The notes beneath the pieces are model-generated. The model did no database searches, was not told where the DNA came from, and saw nothing but the letters and a program-made list of their open reading frames with translations. The translations under genes and the position numbers were made by a program. From the NCBI GenBank assembly GCA_950097015.1, contig CATNEN010000038.1, positions 7,438,001 to 7,502,000 of the forward strand: 64,000 nucleotides of DNA, written 5' to 3'. Below are positions 59,703 to 64,000 of the stretch, in pieces. Within the stretch, counting starts at the first letter, position 1. Every line of letters begins with the position of its first letter. The stretch comes from Macrostomum hystrix (lineage: Eukaryota; Platyhelminthes; Macrostomidae).

Positions 59703-60261
59703 GCAAATGAGTTCAAGCACAAATCACAAACAGAGAGTTTGTGATTGAATTGTTCAAGTTTCGCGAATTGTTATTCAGCGTTCAAAAACCTTTTTAGAAG
59801 TCGCTTTGACTAATTTGCACTCGGGGGATGTTGCATCCAGCAACTCCCAATTTTATTTTCCCTCATTTATCGATTGCTACCCTGCGCCGTTTGTGTCGAT
59901 CTCTATGTTGTCACACATTCATTGAAATCGCATCTCAATTGGTCGACACGTCCAAAACATGCAGCCTTTTGGTCAGCTTTTATGTCCACTTTTTTCGCCG
60001 TGCTGCACAAAGTTCACCTCCGACTTGGTTGTTAAGTTTAAATATGCCCGTAGCAGCAGCATAGAAGTGTACAATTACTTTATCTATAAAACTGGAAGCG
60101 TGCAAGCAAAGTATGGAAATTTACACGTCTTGTCTGTCCTTAAACTAATCAGATCGGTTGTTTCACGACGGTAGTATTTCCCCACCCTATGGAGGCCCAA
60201 TATGTAATGAGGGCTATAGCACAGATTTACAACCGAACATGTAAAAACTATCGCATAGCCT

Positions 60262-60633
60262 GGGGTAACAAGCCTGGGGTTGACACCTGGATGTTTTGAG
60301 ATAGTGTCAGAAGGAGGTACGGAGTTTGTACGCGTCGCTGTCGTCATGCTGTCTAAAAATGTTAAAGCGTCGTTGAACGAGAAGGCATTCAAGGATCTCA
60401 AGTTAGCTCGGATGTACAGCGTGCAAGACAAAACTGTTTGTCCCGTCGAAGCCTTTAAAATGTACGTCTCTCAACTACCGAATGGATGTGAGGTGTTGTT
60501 CCCAAGGCTCAATAAGTCTGGCTTCTCAGCCTGCCAACGACTAGGCAAAGATTCACTTGGAGACTTCATGAAGAATCTGAGTGCGTGTCTGGCGAACAAA
60601 AAAATGGTAACGCATCAAGGCTACAAATTATGA
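60262..60633 (+). pseudogene. DUF3504/Crypton-type tyrosine recombinase fragment
   Basis: The frame reads ARMYSVQDKTVCPVEAFKMY, LPNGCEVLFPRLN, then LGKDSLGDFMKNLSACLAN and VTHQGYKL. This order (CPV-x(2)-FK-Y, LFPR, LG-(K/H)-(D/N)-(S/T)-LG-x-(F/M)-MK-x-(I/L)-S, then a TNH-like block) is that of DUF3504 domains in KCTD1/ZMYM/QRICH1 proteins and Cryptons. The N-terminal half is missing, and the frame stops before the final catalytic Arg/Tyr part. An upstream frame (59959-60174) may be part of the same relic but shows no motif. Confidence 0.6.
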
Positions 60634-60639
60634 TTGTCT

Positions 60640-61147
60640 AAAAGAGTTACAATGCTTGCTAATTACCCTTTCTCACCTGCATGGTGGAACTTCTTGACTT
60701 TCATCTGGTGGTGGAACCTACGAGTACTTGAGCTGAATAGCTAAATCCACAGAATATTACACAGAATGCTCAGTCGAGCTCTCTGCATGAAAATAGCTGT
60801 GCCAGAAAAATGTGCAATTAAGCCTATACTCTTGTGGTGAAGAAAAGTTAGTAGCATACTACCATGAAATTCTAGGATCTGTGCCGCAGAAGATTATTTG
60901 CGTGGTGTTACGTTTGAGGAACACGAAGGCACTTGGGTTTGTGAATTGCAGAAGAGCGTTATTAGAGCAGCTCCAAGTTGGCATGAGCCTAAAGCTCGCT
61001 GTTATATTTCTTTACCCTTAAGGGGCATTGAAGCTTCTAGCAAACAAGATGTACAGTAGCATTTTGCCTCAATGGCACATAGACTACTTTTAGACGAGAA
61101 TAAGTCTATAAATAAATCTGCATAGCATGCAGCATATGCAACACCCC
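60640..61147. other. Spacer, probably including the 3' LTR of the retrotransposon
   Basis: On the minus strand the purine tract GGTGGGGG (61148-61155) is followed by TGTTGCATATGCTGC, as expected for a polypurine tract and LTR start. The LTR end is not identifiable without the other LTR, which lies outside the window. Confidence 0.45.
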
Positions 61148-61165
61148 CACCGATGCTGAAAAACG

Positions 61166-64000
61166 TCAGTAACCCAAACGATCAGGGGGTCGACGTTGGC
61201 GAGAACTCCGCCTCAGTTCTTGCGCCGTTTCCGTAGCTTGATTAGCCGTGACGTCGGTAGTTTTTTCCTCCGAGACGGGTTTTTGATTCTGGTCGGAATC
61301 AGATCCGTCAGTCACGTCATGAAGCTTTGGTATAATATCCGATTGATGTACCAGCCGACCCTTGTCGTCACGAAAGGTATTGGTTCCGACGGAAGTAGTA
61401 ATCATTGACGGAACCCTCTCTTCCTTGTGTTCCACACGAATGAAGACTGGTTCGGCTTGTAGTCGAGGTTGAATCCAGTCAGTGCACACTCTTGACAAGC
61501 GAGTTCTTGGCAGTTGAAGAAACACCAAACCAGCAGGAATAGAACCATTGCATTGCGGTGTAGTATTGTGAAACAGACAGAACGCGATTGCAATTCGCTC
61601 TAGTTCAGCCGCGTCAGAAGTAGCGTTTGACTTCTTTAGATGAAATTTAAACTCTTCTATTATCCGCTCCACTTGCCCATTCGACTGATGGTGACCTGGA
61701 GGAGTCAGAAGGTGCTGAACGAAGTTCTCCTTTAGGAACGTGGCGAATTCGGCGGACGTGAAATTTGTACCGTTGTCTGTCACCAAGGTTTGTGGGAGAC
61801 CCATGTAATTAAATGTTTGTCGAAATGCCCGAATTACAGATTGCGATTTCATTGAATCGATATGCCGAACATCCGCCCACTTCGAGAATGCGTCTACTAG
61901 CACTAGGAATCGGTGTCCTTTGAATATCGCGACGTCTGCGTGTACTCTCTCGAAGAACGTCTGCGCATCTTCCCAAGAGGATAAATTGGAGTTAGTTCGC
62001 TTTCTTGCGTGAAGCTGACACTGTGCACACCTTCGAACGAAGCAGTTTATCTGCGTGTCGATTCCTGGCCACCAGAAATACTGTCGTGCCAAACGAATCA
62101 TGCGCACAACTCCGGGATGATTTTCATGGAGCAGGTGTAAAATTTCCGTTCGTAATTCACTGGGTGGAACGATCCGCAATCCTTTAAACACAACACCGTT
62201 CTGAATAGTATACTCAAGCTTCCCTTTTGAGTAAGGCAACATGACTTTCGGTAAGTACTCCGGCCATCCACCCTGAATGTAATGCTTCAGTGTCTGCAGA
62301 TGGCAGTCATTCGTCTTAGCAATTCGACGCAGTAGATCTTCGGAATTCGCAAAAGTGTCCAGGGCATTTATTGACAGTAGGTTGACGGATTCCTTCGTTA
62401 TGCAATTGCCATTTGGAAGTCGCGACAGAGTATCAGCGGCGTACATCGAATCGCCTTTGGAATATTCGATCTTGTAGTCATATGCTCGTAGAATGAGCGA
62501 CCAGCGTTGAAGCCTGGCGGAAACACGTTCAGAAGATTTATTGTGATCGAAAATGAACTGAAGCGGTCTGTGGTCTGATAGAATTGTAAATCTTCTTCCG
62601 GCGAGAAACTGGTGGAAATACTTAACTCCTTCGACGATAGCCAGCGCCTCTCGTTCGATATTTGCGTAATTACCCTCTGCGGGTGTGAGCACTCTGCTTC
62701 CGAGCCAAACAATCTGTCTCTGCTCTCTGTCATGAGAGAGCACGAACCCCAATCCATCCTTTGACGCATCACAAGTCAGAAACAGACGCTTTGACGAGTC
62801 GTAAGCAGTTATCGCTCCTTGTCGGATACTTTGCTTCAATCTCTTGAAGGCCTGTGAATGCTCTTTGTTCCAGAACCAGTGCTGTCCTTTCTTCAATAAT
62901 GAATACAACGGTCGAGCGATGATAGAAAAATTCTTGCAGAACAGACCGTAGTGTCGAAGAGTACACAAGGCGCTTTTTAATTGGTCTTTATCAGTGGGAT
63001 CTGGCATATTATCCCATGCTTCTATTCTCGCTGGATCAGGCTCGAGCTTGCCGTTGTGGATAATGAACCCGAGAAACTTGACGCTTTGTAGGCATTCCTG
63101 TGACTTGCGGGCGTTAATCTTGAACCCATTGTCAGCCAAACGCTGCTTTACCTTGTTTAGCACCAGGATGTGTTGTTGTCGGTCTCCGGGAGTTCCAATT
63201 ATTATATCGTCTTGATACGAAGCAGTGCATTCTACGTTTCTGAGCACATCATCCATGACTTCTTGGAAGATTAATGGTGCTGCGGAAATTCCAAACTGAA
63301 GATTTTTGAAAGCGAAGTAGCCCAGGTGCGTAGATATGCAGGTAAGTTTCTGGCTCTCAGGAGAAAGCGCAACTTGAAGAAACGCGTCTTCTAAATCCAA
63401 GACTGAATAGTACTTGGCATTAGGAATTTTAGAAAGGATTTCTTCTAGCTTTGGAAGCTTGTAGCGATCGGCATCGATTATGCGATTAAGCGTGACTGAG
63501 TAGTCGCCACATAGACGTATTGGTCTCGCTGAGCCTTGCTGCTTTAAAACTGGAACAATTGGCGCAGAAACGGTTGGGTCTTCCACTGGATATATAATGC
63601 CTGCATTTAGCAGTCGCTTGAGCTCGGTCTCAACCATGGACTTCATAGAAAAGGGCAAAGATCTGGCTGGATATCGCATGCCGTCCGTTCTAGCATCTGA
63701 GCGGAGGCGGAAACTCGCGAGAAATCTCGAACTTGCATCACGCACCACTGGCATGCAAAGAAGATCTTCTGAAATACTTCCGTCGATGTGTAGTATGTGC
63801 AGGCGCGATAGGAAATCCATTCCCAGTATAGCCAATAAATCGCTGCCTACATACACTTTTCCCGTGGCAGATCTTCCATCGGACAGAGTAATCGTTGCAT
63901 CCTGAATGACTGAGTATATTTCTGGCTGGAATCCGCCGTACGACTTAAGCGTTTTAGTAATTGGTTTGAATTTCAGATTGGAACCGTCAGCAACGTGCTT
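61166..64000 (-). CDS. pol: Ty3-type LTR retrotransposon polyprotein (pol part, partial)
   Basis: The frame is open from the right window edge to a stop at 61166, about 945 codons without a break. Order: end of the aspartic protease (LGMDFL, near 63820), reverse transcriptase with YQDD in the active site (near 63210), RNase H with TCDASKDGLG (near 62750), integrase zinc region H-x-H...C-x-x-C (near 62030-62130), integrase core Asp, Asp and Glu (near 61935, 61770 and 61675), then a Ser/Arg-rich tail. Protease-RT-RNaseH-integrase order is that of Ty3/gypsy-type elements. The protease catalytic DTG and gag are beyond the edge. No envelope frame follows in the window. The unbroken frame suggests recent insertion. 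Confidence 0.95.
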   Translation of the reverse strand, partial: KHVADGSNLKFKPITKTLKSYGGFQPEIYSVIQDATITLSDGRSATGKVYVGSDLLAILGMDFLSRLHILHIDGSISEDLLCMPVVRDASSRFLASFRLRSDARTDGMRYPARSLPFSMKSMVETELKRLLNAGIIYPVEDPTVSAPIVPVLKQQGSARPIRLCGDYSVTLNRIIDADRYKLPKLEEILSKIPNAKYYSVLDLEDAFLQVALSPESQKLTCISTHLGYFAFKNLQFGISAAPLIFQEVMDDVLRNVECTASYQDDIIIGTPGDRQQHILVLNKVKQRLADNGFKINARKSQECLQSVKFLGFIIHNGKLEPDPARIEAWDNMPDPTDKDQLKSALCTLRHYGLFCKNFSIIARPLYSLLKKGQHWFWNKEHSQAFKRLKQSIRQGAITAYDSSKRLFLTCDASKDGLGFVLSHDREQRQIVWLGSRVLTPAEGNYANIEREALAIVEGVKYFHQFLAGRRFTILSDHRPLQFIFDHNKSSERVSARLQRWSLILRAYDYKIEYSKGDSMYAADTLSRLPNGNCITKESVNLLSINALDTFANSEDLLRRIAKTNDCHLQTLKHYIQGGWPEYLPKVMLPYSKGKLEYTIQNGVVFKGLRIVPPSELRTEILHLLHENHPGVVRMIRLARQYFWWPGIDTQINCFVRRCAQCQLHARKRTNSNLSSWEDAQTFFERVHADVAIFKGHRFLVLVDAFSKWADVRHIDSMKSQSVIRAFRQTFNYMGLPQTLVTDNGTNFTSAEFATFLKENFVQHLLTPPGHHQSNGQVERIIEEFKFHLKKSNATSDAAELERIAIAFCLFHNTTPQCNGSIPAGLVFLQLPRTRLSRVCTDWIQPRLQAEPVFIRVEHKEERVPSMITTSVGTNTFRDDKGRLVHQSDIIPKLHDVTDGSDSDQNQKPVSEEKTTDVTANQATETAQELRRSSRQRRPPDRLGY

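Overview
This is animal nuclear DNA. Conserved single-copy animal genes are split by spliceosomal introns with GTGAG/GTAAG donors, lie far apart in AT-rich DNA, and have GC-rich exons. The window is crowded with minisatellites and with Helitron, Ty3-type, Tc1/IS630-like, hAT-like, Merlin-like, Crypton-like and tRNA-derived SINE sequences. I infer a bilaterian, probably a lophotrochozoan. A free-living flatworm such as Macrostomum is a guess, not a proof.

Layout. From 1 to 31 kb the recognisable genes are all on the minus strand: the start of a class VII-like unconventional myosin (1-838, running off the left edge), a WBP1-like PPxY membrane protein (9.8-10.6 kb), RPS10 (11.7-12.2 kb), ARPC3 (13.6-14.9 kb), PI4K2 (17.3-21.8 kb) and TACC (25.6-30.9 kb). 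A Helitron with both ends readable (31.2-32.8 kb) lies about 300 bp upstream of the first TACC exon. An unrecognised acidic single-exon gene (35.2-36.4 kb) and the eight-exon PAF1-complex gene CTR9 (37.6-44.9 kb) follow, also on the minus strand. From 45 to 54 kb there is mostly AT-rich DNA, a Merlin-like relic, an intact DDE transposase (49.3-50.3 kb) and long 19- and 31-bp arrays. From 54.4 to 59.7 kb the plus strand carries a previously unrecognised-looking multi-exon gene (about 744 codons visible), an upstream small gene or alternative first part, and a truncated copy of its tail. The right edge has a Crypton/DUF3504-type fragment and the 3' part of an intact Ty3-type retrotransposon (61.1-64 kb).

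Exon models were built by hand. Every junction given for ARPC3, PI4K2, TACC, CTR9 and the 55.9-59.7 kb gene has GT-AG ends and matching phase. In the conserved genes 18 of 20 introns are phase 0; in the unrecognised plus-strand gene 4 of 6 are phase 1.

The most unusual signal is the relation between introns and minisatellites. Most introns of the minus-strand genes hold a private tandem array. In TACC intron 5 and CTR9 intron 6 the real 5' splice site looks like the first, divergent unit of the array, so each later unit repeats a GTGAG donor. Upstream of RPS10 each 31-bp unit starts with GT and ends with CAG, like a tiny intron. In PI4K2 two arrays of one family lie in opposite orientation on either side of exon 4, and the same family recurs in TACC intron 1.

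The host genes are ordinary cellular genes (translation, actin nucleation, phosphoinositide signalling, spindle, transcription elongation) and do not form one pathway.
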